The position numbers and the translations under genes were made by a program. Positions 28,830 to 37,491 of a stretch of 64,000 bases of DNA are shown one piece after another (the first letter of the stretch is position 1; every line of letters begins with the position of its first letter). The notes beneath the pieces are model-generated. The model did no database searches. It saw only the letters and a program-made list of their open reading frames with translations, and was not told the DNA's origin. Source of the stretch: Candidatus Puniceispirillum marinum IMCC1322. Lineage in GTDB: Bacteria > Pseudomonadota > Alphaproteobacteria > Puniceispirillales > Puniceispirillaceae. Location of the stretch: NCBI RefSeq assembly GCF_000024465.1, contig NC_014010.1:2207001-2271000 (forward strand), written 5' to 3'.

Positions 28830-30133
28830 TGGATATATTAGGTGATAATTTCAAACCCCAGCCCTATTGGTGGGATGATATTGATTTTAGTGCTCAGCAA
28901 AGTACGGATGCGCCCGACATTCCTGCAAAGACCGATGTGCTGATTGTTGGTGCCGGCTATGCTGGTTTGCATGCGGCTATAGTGCTGGCGCGTGCTGGCT
29001 CGAATGTGCTGGTTGTTGATGCCGAACATATCGGTTATGGCGCCTCAACCCGAAATGGCGGGATGATTTCATCAGGCGTGAATGTGGGTAAGCATGTGAA
29101 GCTTGAAAAGAACATCGAAGGTGCGATGCTTGATGAAGCGTCGCAATCCTATAGCTGGCTTGCCGAATTTGTAAAAGCCGAAAAGATCGATGCGGTGTAT
29201 CAGCAATGCGGGCGTTTTGTTGGTGCACATTCAAAATCAGCCCTGAAAAAACTCGCCGGGCGTCTGAATAAGCTGAATGATCTGACAGCAGCTGACGCCT
29301 ATATGGTGGCACCTGAAGACACACGTCAGGAAATAGCTTCGGATTATTATCATGGCGGGATGGTTCTGCAACGCTCGGGCGCGGTGCATCCCGGAAAACT
29401 CTATGATGGTGTGTTAAAGGTTGCGCGCAAGGCCGGTGTTAAAGTTGTCGGACAGGTGCGCGCGGGCAAGATTAACCGACGTGATGGCCAGCTATATATC
29501 GAAACAAGTGCTGGTGAGGTGCAGGCCGAAAATGTACTTATCACCACGAATGGTTATACCGGCGGTTTTGAGCCATGGCTGAAAAGACGTGTAGTGCCAG
29601 TGCCATCTTATCAAATCGCGACCGAACCGCTAGGCAAGGACGAGATAAAGGCGCGCTTTCCCAATTTACGCATGATCGCCGATACTAAACGGCTATTATA
29701 TTATTTCCGGCCATCGCCTGACCGGACGCGGATTCTGTTTGGTGGCCGTGCGCATTATCTGGCGCATGATCCTTATGCTGGTGCGCGCATGTTGCATAAG
29801 GGTTTGACAAGCGTATTTCCCGATCTGGCCGATATTCGCCTTAGTCATGGCTGGTGGGGATATGTTGCCTATACCATGGATGGAGTGCCGCATATTGGCG
29901 AAAGCCAGAAAGGCGTCTATCACGCGGTTGGCTGTCATGGTAGCGGCGTTGTCATGATGAGCTGGCTTGGGCATCGACTTGGTATGCGGCTTGCCGGTAC
30001 GGCCAACAGCAAAAGCATTTTTGAGGATCGTAAATTATCGTTCTTCCCGTTTTATAACGGGCAGCCATGGTTCCTGCCTATCATGGGCAAGCTCTATCAA
30101 TTACAGGACTGGCTGGATGTCAGATTACGATAA
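28829..30133 (+). CDS. FAD-dependent amine oxidoreductase (gamma-glutamylputrescine oxidase-like, DAO fold)
   Basis: 434 residues from ATG 28829. The dinucleotide motif GAGYAGLHAA near 42-51 and the FAD motif YGASTRNGGMISSG near 72-85 are typical of PuuB-like oxidases. The C-terminal GCHGSGVVMMSWLG is the second FAD contact. Such enzymes oxidise gamma-glutamylputrescine or related secondary amines. The start overlaps the FolD-like stop, and its last 17 bases overlap the phosphodiesterase gene. A demethylating oxidase feeding folate is an alternative because of the FolD coupling. A paralogue is at 37492-38772. Confidence 0.85.
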   Translation: MDILGDNFKPQPYWWDDIDFSAQQSTDAPDIPAKTDVLIVGAGYAGLHAAIVLARAGSNVLVVDAEHIGYGASTRNGGMISSGVNVGKHVKLEKNIEGAMLDEASQSYSWLAEFVKAEKIDAVYQQCGRFVGAHSKSALKKLAGRLNKLNDLTAADAYMVAPEDTRQEIASDYYHGGMVLQRSGAVHPGKLYDGVLKVARKAGVKVVGQVRAGKINRRDGQLYIETSAGEVQAENVLITTNGYTGGFEPWLKRRVVPVPSYQIATEPLGKDEIKARFPNLRMIADTKRLLYYFRPSPDRTRILFGGRAHYLAHDPYAGARMLHKGLTSVFPDLADIRLSHGWWGYVAYTMDGVPHIGESQKGVYHAVGCHGSGVVMMSWLGHRLGMRLAGTANSKSIFEDRKLSFFPFYNGQPWFLPIMGKLYQLQDWLDVRLR

Positions 30134-30881
30134 CCCCATGCCATATTTACGGTCTGAACAGGTATGCGCACATCGGGGCGCTTCTGGAACGGCGCCTGAA
30201 AATACGATGATTGCGCTGGAAAAAGCCTGTGGCATGGCAGTTGGAAGTATCGAATTTGACATTTCCATGCTTGGTGACGGCAGTCCCGTGATTCATCATG
30301 ATGCGCAATTTGGCCGTACGGTGCGCGGTTCTGACCGTTTGCAGGATCTGGTGCTGGGGGATATTACCGGATGCGACGCGGGCGCCTGGTTCGGTGATGA
30401 ATTTGCCGGACAGACGATCCCGCTGTTGCAAGATGTACTTGTCCTGTTAGGGCGCCATGCAAAAATGCCGATATTGGATGTCAAAATTCATCATGGTGAA
30501 CATCTTGCCTTTGCCAAGTCGCTTGCCGAGACACTGAACAAGGTGATTGTCCAGATAGGTCTTGATGATTATCTTATCAGTAGTTTTTCGCGGCCGTTCC
30601 TGGAATCGATGCGCGCGGTTATGGCTGACGCCCCTCTGGTGTTACTTGACGAGGCTTTGCCATCTGACTGGGCCGACTATAGTGATAAGCTTGGACTGCA
30701 AGCGATACATCTGGATTATCGCCGAATTACCCCAGATGATGTGCGGGCGGTCAAGGCGGCGAGGCTTGATTGCCGGGTTTATACCGCCAATGATCCAGTT
30801 GTTGTCCAGCCCTTGATTGAGGCAGGGCTGACATCGGTGATTAGCGATTTTCCTGAACGCTTTCTTGCACCAAAGGGCTAA
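30117..30881 (+). CDS. glycerophosphodiester phosphodiesterase
   Basis: 254 residues from ATG 30117; ATG 30138 is another possible start. The GDPD motif CAHRGASGTAPENT supplies the general-acid histidine and metal ligands, then EFDISMLGDGSPVIHHD the second histidine. It hydrolyses glycerophosphodiesters to glycerol-3-phosphate and an alcohol such as choline or ethanolamine. No signal peptide, so cytoplasmic. It overlaps the preceding oxidase gene by 17 bases, so it is in the same operon; the link may be release of an amino-alcohol head group. Confidence 0.9.
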   Translation: MSDYDNPMPYLRSEQVCAHRGASGTAPENTMIALEKACGMAVGSIEFDISMLGDGSPVIHHDAQFGRTVRGSDRLQDLVLGDITGCDAGAWFGDEFAGQTIPLLQDVLVLLGRHAKMPILDVKIHHGEHLAFAKSLAETLNKVIVQIGLDDYLISSFSRPFLESMRAVMADAPLVLLDEALPSDWADYSDKLGLQAIHLDYRRITPDDVRAVKAARLDCRVYTANDPVVVQPLIEAGLTSVISDFPERFLAPKG

Positions 30882-30939
30882 CATGCCGTAAACAAAGCAT
30901 AATCATGATACGTTTGGCTTTACGTGAAATGGATTGATA

Positions 30940-32304
30940 ATGGATGAATTTGATTATGCGGCCTGGCAAAAGGCGAATCAGGACATAGACAGTCTGCGCG
31001 CGGTTACGTTTGATCTGAATGGGGTCATGCGGGGTAAACGTCTGCCTGTTACACAACTGAAAAAAGTCACATCCGATGAAATGCGAATGCCGCTTTCAAC
31101 TGCAAATGTCGATATCTGGGGTCGTGATATCGAAAATAGTAAATGGGTGTTTGCCACCGGCGATGCGGATGGCACCTGTGTCTGGACAAAGCGTGGCCCC
31201 TTACCCATGACTGATATCAAAACCGGCAAACGGTCAGCGATGTTGCCGCTGGGCCTTCATAATGAAGATGGTACGCCCTTTATGGGGGATGCGCGCAATG
31301 TGCTGGTGTCAATCCTCGAGCGTTATTATGCACAGGGCATGACGCCGGTTGCGGGTGTCGAGCTGGAATTTTATCTTGCTTCGGCACGCAAGGCCCCGGC
31401 AGATATACCCGTGACGCCATCATCGCCAATGAATGGTGCCTCATCTATGCGCGAGGCGGTGTTGGCGGTCGATGAACTTAATGACTATGATGCTTTTCTG
31501 ACAGATTTATATGCGGCATGCGCGGCACAGAATGTTGCGGTCGATGCCGCCACTAGCGAAAGTGGCCAGGGGCAGTTTGAAGTGACGCTGGCGCATCAAA
31601 GCGATCTGTTGAAAGTGGCTGATGATGCGATGTTATTCAAACATATTGCCAAATATGTGGCACGCCAGCACGGTATGGCGGCCAGCTTTATGGCCAAGCC
31701 TTATGCCGAACGCCCGGGAAGCGGCTTGCATGTCCATATCAGCTTACTGGATGATGAAGGGCGTAATCTGTTTGACGATGGGGGCGCGTCGGGAAGTGAT
31801 ATGATGCGCGATGCCATTGGAGGCCTGTTGGCACATATGGCTGACGCTATGCTTATTTTTGCACCGCATATGAATTCCTATCGTCGGCTGGCGCTGGAAA
31901 TGCATGCGCCAGTGGTGATATCCTGGGGCTATGAAAACCGGACTGTCGCGGTGCGTGTGCCGCATGGGTCAGGCGCGGCGCGGCGGATTGAACATCGTGT
32001 TGCCGGTGCTGATAGTAATCCCTATCTGATGCTGGCGATCATTCTGGCAACAGCCATGCAAGGCATGCAGGATAAAACAGACCCGGGCTCGCCGATTGCC
32101 GATAACGCCTATGCGCATGATTTGCCGCGTTTACCTGATAATTGGCAGGCAGCAATCGAAAGGTTTGAAACTAGCCCTATCATACACAGCCTTTTGCCAG
32201 CTACCTGCCAGCAGATGTTTGTTGATTGCAAGAAACAGGAATATAGAGAATTCCAGCAACAAATCTCGCCGTTTGAATATTTTAGCTATCTTGATCAAGT
32301 CTAG
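30940..32304 (+). CDS. glutamine synthetase-family protein, gamma-glutamylpolyamine synthetase-like (copy 1)
   Basis: 454 residues from ATG 30940. The GS catalytic fold is clear: GVELEFYLA (first metal-binding glutamate), SESGQGQFEV, a PGSGLHVHIS histidine motif, ENRTVAVRVPHG and the arginine loop after it. It lacks the adenylylation tail of GlnA. Together with PuuB-like oxidases, Pot transporter and aminotransferase it most likely ligates glutamate to putrescine or another amine using ATP. It differs clearly from copy 2 (40389-41729), so the two may serve different amines. Confidence 0.85.
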   Translation: MDEFDYAAWQKANQDIDSLRAVTFDLNGVMRGKRLPVTQLKKVTSDEMRMPLSTANVDIWGRDIENSKWVFATGDADGTCVWTKRGPLPMTDIKTGKRSAMLPLGLHNEDGTPFMGDARNVLVSILERYYAQGMTPVAGVELEFYLASARKAPADIPVTPSSPMNGASSMREAVLAVDELNDYDAFLTDLYAACAAQNVAVDAATSESGQGQFEVTLAHQSDLLKVADDAMLFKHIAKYVARQHGMAASFMAKPYAERPGSGLHVHISLLDDEGRNLFDDGGASGSDMMRDAIGGLLAHMADAMLIFAPHMNSYRRLALEMHAPVVISWGYENRTVAVRVPHGSGAARRIEHRVAGADSNPYLMLAIILATAMQGMQDKTDPGSPIADNAYAHDLPRLPDNWQAAIERFETSPIIHSLLPATCQQMFVDCKKQEYREFQQQISPFEYFSYLDQV

Positions 32305-32433
32305 GATTATGCACCAATATCCGATCAATTTGTTGAATTATGCCGCATAAAGTGGTTAGGATTAGGCAAAGACTGCCACTGGTTTTGTATCTATTTCGTG
32401 CACTAACGGTCTTTAATCAAAACAAGGGAGCTA

Positions 32434-33522
32434 ATGATGAAGAAACTGTCTTTTATCTGTGTGATAGCCATGGCTGTGTCAACGCCGGTTTTTGCAGACG
32501 GGTCGCTGAATATCTATAACTGGTCGGATTATATTGGCGAAGATACGATTGCTAATTTCGAAGCAGAAACTGGCATTGATGTCACCTATGATATGTATGA
32601 CTCGAATGAGGTTCTGGATGCCAAAATGATGGCAGGTTCATCTGGTTATGATCTGGTTGTCCCAACTGCCGATTTCCTCGTACGTGGCCGCGAAGCTGGC
32701 GTGTATCAGGATATGGATCTGTCACGCCTTAAAAATGCTAGTAATCAGGATCCGCAAATTCAAGGCCTAGCAGATCAAGCGATGGGTTCGAACGCGGCAG
32801 GTCTGGTCTATATGTGGGGTACAACAGGTGTAGCCTATAATGAAAAGATGATCGCTGACCGGCTTGGCGACGATGCACCTACTGATAGCTGGAGCCTGAT
32901 CCTCGATCCGAAATATGCGTCCAAGCTTGAAGATTGTGGCATCGCCATTCTGGATGCACCTACCGATGTTTTACCAAACGTCATCGCCTATCTTGGCAAG
33001 GATGGCACCAGTAAAAACAAAGCTGATTTTGAAGCAGCAGGTGAAGTCTTGAATGCGGTGCAACCATATTTACGCTACATCCATTCCAGCCAGTCAATCA
33101 ACGATATGGCCAATGGTGATCTATGTGCGGCGATTATGTGGTCGGGTGACGCCTTTCAGGCGGCAGCACGCGCCGAAGAAGCCGAAAACGGGCATATTAT
33201 CAATTATGTCATTCCATCCGAGGGGACAAATATGTGGTTTGACGTTATGGCAATTCCGGCTGATGCCAAGAATCTGGATAACGCCTATAAATTCATTGAT
33301 TACATGATGCGGGCTGATGTGGCTGCGGAAAATGTGAATTATGTCTGGTATGCCAGCGGTAATGCGGCGGCAAATCCGCAAATTGATCCCGAAATTCTGG
33401 AACATCCGGGCATCTATCCATCGGCTGAGGCACAAAAAAACCTGTTTGTTGTTCCCGTCTATGACGCCAAACTGGACCGTGTGGTGAACCGTGTCTGGTC
33501 ACGCTTTGCATCAGGCGGCTGA
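32434..33522 (+). CDS. polyamine ABC transporter substrate-binding protein (PotF/SpuD-like)
   Basis: 362 residues with a cleavable signal peptide (basic MMKK, hydrophobic core, likely cut after VFA near residue 22). The mature start NIYNWSDYIG is the classical PotD/PotF/SpuD motif whose Trp-Ser-Asp residues contact the polyamine. It captures putrescine or spermidine in the periplasm for the following Pot genes. A strong AAGGGAG site precedes the ATG. A stable hairpin follows the stop and may favour higher expression than the membrane genes. Confidence 0.92.
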   Translation: MMKKLSFICVIAMAVSTPVFADGSLNIYNWSDYIGEDTIANFEAETGIDVTYDMYDSNEVLDAKMMAGSSGYDLVVPTADFLVRGREAGVYQDMDLSRLKNASNQDPQIQGLADQAMGSNAAGLVYMWGTTGVAYNEKMIADRLGDDAPTDSWSLILDPKYASKLEDCGIAILDAPTDVLPNVIAYLGKDGTSKNKADFEAAGEVLNAVQPYLRYIHSSQSINDMANGDLCAAIMWSGDAFQAAARAEEAENGHIINYVIPSEGTNMWFDVMAIPADAKNLDNAYKFIDYMMRADVAAENVNYVWYASGNAAANPQIDPEILEHPGIYPSAEAQKNLFVVPVYDAKLDRVVNRVWSRFASGG

Positions 33523-33556
33523 TAACTAACTGCTGATGTTATAATCTGATCTGATT

Positions 33557-33589
33557 CCCATCTTTGGCGTCGTGTATGCCGAAGGTGGG
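33557..33589 (+). other. stable hairpin between binding-protein and ATPase genes of the Pot operon
   Basis: A 13-bp stem with three G-U pairs (CCCATCTTTGGCG 33557-33569, TGCCGAAGGTGGG 33577-33589) and a 7-nt loop lies 34 bases after the binding-protein stop. There is no T tract, so it is more likely an mRNA-stabilising or partial attenuation element than a full terminator. Confidence 0.65.
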
Positions 33590-33632
33590 TGATCGGGTTG
33601 GTTCACACCTAAGAACAGGATGAGATTGGTCG

Positions 33633-34721
33633 ATGGCTCCCTTTATCCGCCTGCAGAATGTCACTAAAAGTTTTGCTGATATCAATGCCGTGAATAACCT
33701 ATCGCTGGATATCGAGCAGGGGGAATTATTTTGCCTGCTGGGTGCGTCTGGATGTGGAAAATCGACTTTGTTGCGGATGCTTGCCGGGTTTGAAACACCA
33801 ACCTCCGGACGCATTGAAATTGATGGTCAGGATATGGTCGATGTATCGCCTGCTGACCGTCCTGTAAATATGATGTTTCAGAGCTATGCGTTGTTTCCGC
33901 ATATGACGGTTGCCAATAATATTGCCTATGGTTTGCGCCGTGCCGGTATGCAGGGCGCCGAACTAGATGCGCGTGTTAATAGCCTCATAAAGCTTGTCCG
34001 GCTTGATGGGCTGGGATTGCGCAAACCGCATAAATTGTCAGGAGGTCAGCGCCAACGCGTTGCCCTTGCGCGTGCTTTGGCGCGTCAGCCAAAGTTACTA
34101 CTACTTGACGAGCCTTTGGCGGCGCTGGATAAGAAATTACGCGAAGATACCCAGTTCGAGCTTGTTGATATTCAGGAAAAACTGGGTACAACATTTATTG
34201 TTGTGACACACGATCAAGAAGAAGCCATGACGCTGGCCACGCGGATTGGTATTATGGATCAGGGTTGCCTTGAACAGGTTGACGCGCCTCGCGTTCTGTA
34301 TGAACGGCCAAAGAATAGTTTTGTGGCTAATTTTCTGGGCACGGCCACCTTTATCACAGGTACTGTTGCAAAAATCGATGGCCCATTCATTCATGTCGAT
34401 GGGGCATGCCCGACAGTGGTATGTCTTGATCCACAGTCAGACCAGGTTATGCCTGAAACGGGTGCCGCAGTGACGCTTGCGATCCGGCCAGAAAAAATTC
34501 ATCTGACCCGAGATGCTACTGGCCGAGATAATGAAAGCTCAGTCATTATTGAAGATATTGCCTATCTGGGCGTTGCTTCGAATTATCGGGTTAAACGCGA
34601 TGATGGCTTGCTATTCAAACTGCAACAGACGCATAGCCAACGTAACGAGACACCGCTGGAATGGGAAGAAAAAGGCTTTGTGCATTTCGACCCTGCCGAT
34701 GTGATCTTGCTTGAGGATTAG
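33633..34721 (+). CDS. potA: polyamine ABC transporter ATP-binding protein
   Basis: 362 residues. Walker A GASGCGKST near 38-46, Q-loop, signature LSGGQRQRVALARAL near 135-149, Walker B LLLLDEPLAALD and switch histidine in VTHDQEEA, then a C-terminal TOBE domain (about 280-360). It energises import with the two permeases downstream. Three bases separate it from the next gene. The name potA or potG depends on whether the substrate is spermidine or putrescine. Confidence 0.92.
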   Translation: MAPFIRLQNVTKSFADINAVNNLSLDIEQGELFCLLGASGCGKSTLLRMLAGFETPTSGRIEIDGQDMVDVSPADRPVNMMFQSYALFPHMTVANNIAYGLRRAGMQGAELDARVNSLIKLVRLDGLGLRKPHKLSGGQRQRVALARALARQPKLLLLDEPLAALDKKLREDTQFELVDIQEKLGTTFIVVTHDQEEAMTLATRIGIMDQGCLEQVDAPRVLYERPKNSFVANFLGTATFITGTVAKIDGPFIHVDGACPTVVCLDPQSDQVMPETGAAVTLAIRPEKIHLTRDATGRDNESSVIIEDIAYLGVASNYRVKRDDGLLFKLQQTHSQRNETPLEWEEKGFVHFDPADVILLED

Positions 34722-34724
34722 GCG

Positions 34725-35648
34725 ATGGGCGCGTTCATAGCACGTTTTGGAAAGCGCCTTGTTGTTATTTTGCCGCTGACATGGCTGGCTATGTTTTTCC
34801 TGATGCCTTTGATTGAAACTGTGCAGGTTTCATTTACCACTGCCCGTCGTAGTGTACCGCCCTATGCCCCTTTATGGGGGTTTGAGGATGGTGTTTTTTT
34901 CACCAATTTCAATCTCGAAAATTACGCCTTGCTGTTTGAATATTGGCAGGATTATCTGGGGCCAGCGGGTAATTCGGTGCGGCTAGCCTTTTTTGCGACG
35001 CTTGTTTGTCTGCTTTTTGCCTATCCGATGGCTTGGTGGATAGCACGATCTGCCGCGCGTATGCGAACCATATTACTGGTTCTGGTCATGTTGCCTTTCT
35101 GGACGTCGAGCTTGTTGCGGCTGTATGCGCTGATTGGCCTTTTGAATCCCAACGGATTCATCAATAGCACGCTTATTTATATCGGCCTGATTGATCAGCC
35201 GATTGGCATGATGCAGACCGATTTTTCAATCTATATGGGTATGGTTCTGACCTATTTACCGCTGATGATTTTGCCACTTTACGCAACGATGGTGCGGCTT
35301 GACGGAGATTTGATCGAGGCAGCAGCCGATCTTGGCGGATCGCGCTTTCATATCTTTGCCACCGTCATTCTGCCTTTGACGATACCGGGTATCATCGCGG
35401 GAAGTCTGCTGGTGTTTATTCCTGCGGTTGGTGAATTTGTCGTGCCAGCTTTGCTTGGTGGCCCCGATCAGATGATGATCGGCAAAGTGCTATGGACCGA
35501 GTTTTTCCGCAATCGTGACTGGCCAGTGGCGGCATCGCTTGCCATGTTGCTGATTGCCATTCTGACTGTGCCGATTATCTATGCGCGTTATCAGGATGGT
35601 CGTCAGGATGATGCCGAAACGCATAAGCTGGGGAACTCCGCGTCATGA
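34725..35648 (+). CDS. potB: polyamine ABC transporter permease (PotB/PotH type)
   Basis: 307 residues with six membrane helices and the coupling-loop EAA motif LIEAAADLGGSRFHIF followed by LPLTIPGI. A periplasmic stretch after helix 1 is usual in PotB. It pairs with the downstream permease, which it overlaps by four bases (ATGA). Confidence 0.92.
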   Translation: MGAFIARFGKRLVVILPLTWLAMFFLMPLIETVQVSFTTARRSVPPYAPLWGFEDGVFFTNFNLENYALLFEYWQDYLGPAGNSVRLAFFATLVCLLFAYPMAWWIARSAARMRTILLVLVMLPFWTSSLLRLYALIGLLNPNGFINSTLIYIGLIDQPIGMMQTDFSIYMGMVLTYLPLMILPLYATMVRLDGDLIEAAADLGGSRFHIFATVILPLTIPGIIAGSLLVFIPAVGEFVVPALLGGPDQMMIGKVLWTEFFRNRDWPVAASLAMLLIAILTVPIIYARYQDGRQDDAETHKLGNSAS

Positions 35649-36457
35649 AACAGGGCATTGGCTGGTTATCATTGACGCTGGGCGTGCTTGGCTTTGGGCT
35701 ATTATATTTGCCCATAACAGTCATGATCGCCTATAGCTTTAACGCTGGAAAGCTGGTGTCTGTCTGGTCAGGGTTTTCAACCAAATGGTATGCCAGTCTG
35801 CTGCATAATGACCAGTTGCTCTCGGCCTTTGGAAAGTCACTCTGGGTCGCTTTCTGGGCCGCGAACATATCAACTATTTTCGGTATTTTAATTGCCATTG
35901 CATTTGTCCGTCTGGGCAATTTTCGCTTTCGTCTGGGGTTGAGCGCGCTGGCAAGTGCACCTCTGGTCATGCCGGAAGTGGTGACTGGCCTGTCGATGCT
36001 GTTGCTATTCATTGCGATGGAATCGATGTTTGGCTGGCCAGCAGGGCGCGGGATCGACACGATCATCATAGCCCATGCCACGTTCGGTATGTGTTTTGCT
36101 GCTGTTGTCATTCAGGCGCGGTTGCGCGATTTTGACCAGGCTCTGGAAGATGCCGCCTGTGATCTGGGCGCCCGCCAGCCTTATATCTTTTTGACAATCA
36201 CCTTGCCGATCATTGCACCAGCGGTGGTCGCGGCATGGCTTCTGGCGTTCACGCTCAGCTTTGATGATCTGGTGATTGCCAGCTTTGTCAGTGGCCCCGG
36301 AAGTTCGACTTTGCCGATTGTTGTTTTTGCAAAAGTGCGCCTTGGTGTAACCCCTGAAATTAATGCCCTGGCCACAATGATGATTGCTGTTGTTGCCATC
36401 AGCGTGATTAGTGCCAGTATCATTATGCATCGACGGCTTGCCAATAAAACGGAATAA
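35645..36457 (+). CDS. potC: polyamine ABC transporter permease (PotC/PotI type)
   Basis: 270 residues, six membrane helices, EAA loop ALEDAACDLGARQPYIF with LPIIAPAV after it. Its start overlaps the PotB stop. Together with the binding protein, ATPase and PotB it completes a four-part polyamine importer. An agmatinase-like gene follows after 45 bases, suggesting agmatine could be among the imported compounds. Confidence 0.92.
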   Translation: MKQGIGWLSLTLGVLGFGLLYLPITVMIAYSFNAGKLVSVWSGFSTKWYASLLHNDQLLSAFGKSLWVAFWAANISTIFGILIAIAFVRLGNFRFRLGLSALASAPLVMPEVVTGLSMLLLFIAMESMFGWPAGRGIDTIIIAHATFGMCFAAVVIQARLRDFDQALEDAACDLGARQPYIFLTITLPIIAPAVVAAWLLAFTLSFDDLVIASFVSGPGSSTLPIVVFAKVRLGVTPEINALATMMIAVVAISVISASIIMHRRLANKTE

Positions 36458-36502
36458 GGATGCGTATGGCCAGGCCGATGAATGGATTTACAGGAGCAGA
36501 CT

Positions 36503-37474
36503 ATGAATGATGAAAAAGGTGATCAGGCGTTTCGCGTTACCACCGAAACCGAAATGTGGCCGGAAATGACCTATGCTGGCGCGCTCAGTTTTTTGCGGCG
36601 AAAATATAGCCGGTCATTGGACGGTGTGGATGTTGTTGTCAGCGGCATCCCCTATGATAATGCTGTTACCTATCGCTCGGGATGCCGGCTTGGCCCGCGC
36701 GCGATCCGGGCAGGCGGCGTACAGCTATCCGAGTTGAAACATTTTCCCTATGGCTTTGATCCGTTCGAGACATTGTCGGTGATCGATTATGGTGATTGTT
36801 ACCTTGATCCGCATATGCCGCTGACGATTTTTGATGCGATCGAAGCCCACGCTGATCATATTCTGGCATCAGGTGCCAAAATGCTCAGCTTTGGTGGCGA
36901 TCATTCGGTGGCCTACCCTTTGTTAAAGGCGCATGCCAAAATACACGGCCCGATCACGCTGGTGCAATTTGATGCGCATTGCGATACATGGCCGGATGAT
37001 GGTGTGCGCTTTGATCATGGCACCATGTTTGACCGGGCGGTGAATGAAGGCGTTGTTGACGCCAGCACATCAACACAGGTTGGTTTGCGTACCTATAATG
37101 ACAGTGATTGCGGTTTTGAGATTCTGACCAGCCCATGGATTCATCGAAATGGCATTGATGCTGCGATTGAGATTGTCAACGAACGTGCTGGGGATAATCC
37201 GGTCTATCTGTCATTTGACATTGATGGGCTTGATCCGGCCTTTGCACCAGGAACAGGAACGCCGGTTTCGGGCGGGCTGGCCAGCTGGCAGGGGATGGAA
37301 TTTATCCGGGGTCTGGAACCGCTGAATCTGGTGGGCATGGATCTGGTCGAGGTTGCCCCCGCCTATGATCATGCCGAAATCACCGCGATTGCGGCGGCAA
37401 CGATGGCTTTTAACTGGCTTGCCGTTCTGGCCAAAAAACAAGGTGCGGCAACGCATCCGGTTGGGCGCCTGTGA
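36503..37474 (+). CDS. speB: agmatinase-family ureohydrolase (copy in polyamine region)
   Basis: 323 residues from ATG 36503, which has an AGGAG site eight bases upstream; the frame also offers ATG 36482. Manganese ligands: His in FGGDHSVAYP, Asp/His/Asp in FDAHCDTW, and the aspartates of SFDIDGLDPAFAPG. It would convert agmatine to putrescine and urea. Location directly after the Pot transporter supports agmatine or a guanidino analogue as substrate. It is not a close duplicate of the gene at 12163. Convergent with the next gene, 17 bases apart. Confidence 0.9.
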   Translation: MNDEKGDQAFRVTTETEMWPEMTYAGALSFLRRKYSRSLDGVDVVVSGIPYDNAVTYRSGCRLGPRAIRAGGVQLSELKHFPYGFDPFETLSVIDYGDCYLDPHMPLTIFDAIEAHADHILASGAKMLSFGGDHSVAYPLLKAHAKIHGPITLVQFDAHCDTWPDDGVRFDHGTMFDRAVNEGVVDASTSTQVGLRTYNDSDCGFEILTSPWIHRNGIDAAIEIVNERAGDNPVYLSFDIDGLDPAFAPGTGTPVSGGLASWQGMEFIRGLEPLNLVGMDLVEVAPAYDHAEITAIAAATMAFNWLAVLAKKQGAATHPVGRL

Positions 37475-37491
37475 TTATATCCTGTCGTTGC

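Noticed and set aside
12163-37474. The two ureohydrolase genes considered as a recent duplication
   Set aside because: Metal motifs are shared but the N-terminal halves and lengths differ clearly, and neighbours are unrelated; this looks like two old paralogues.
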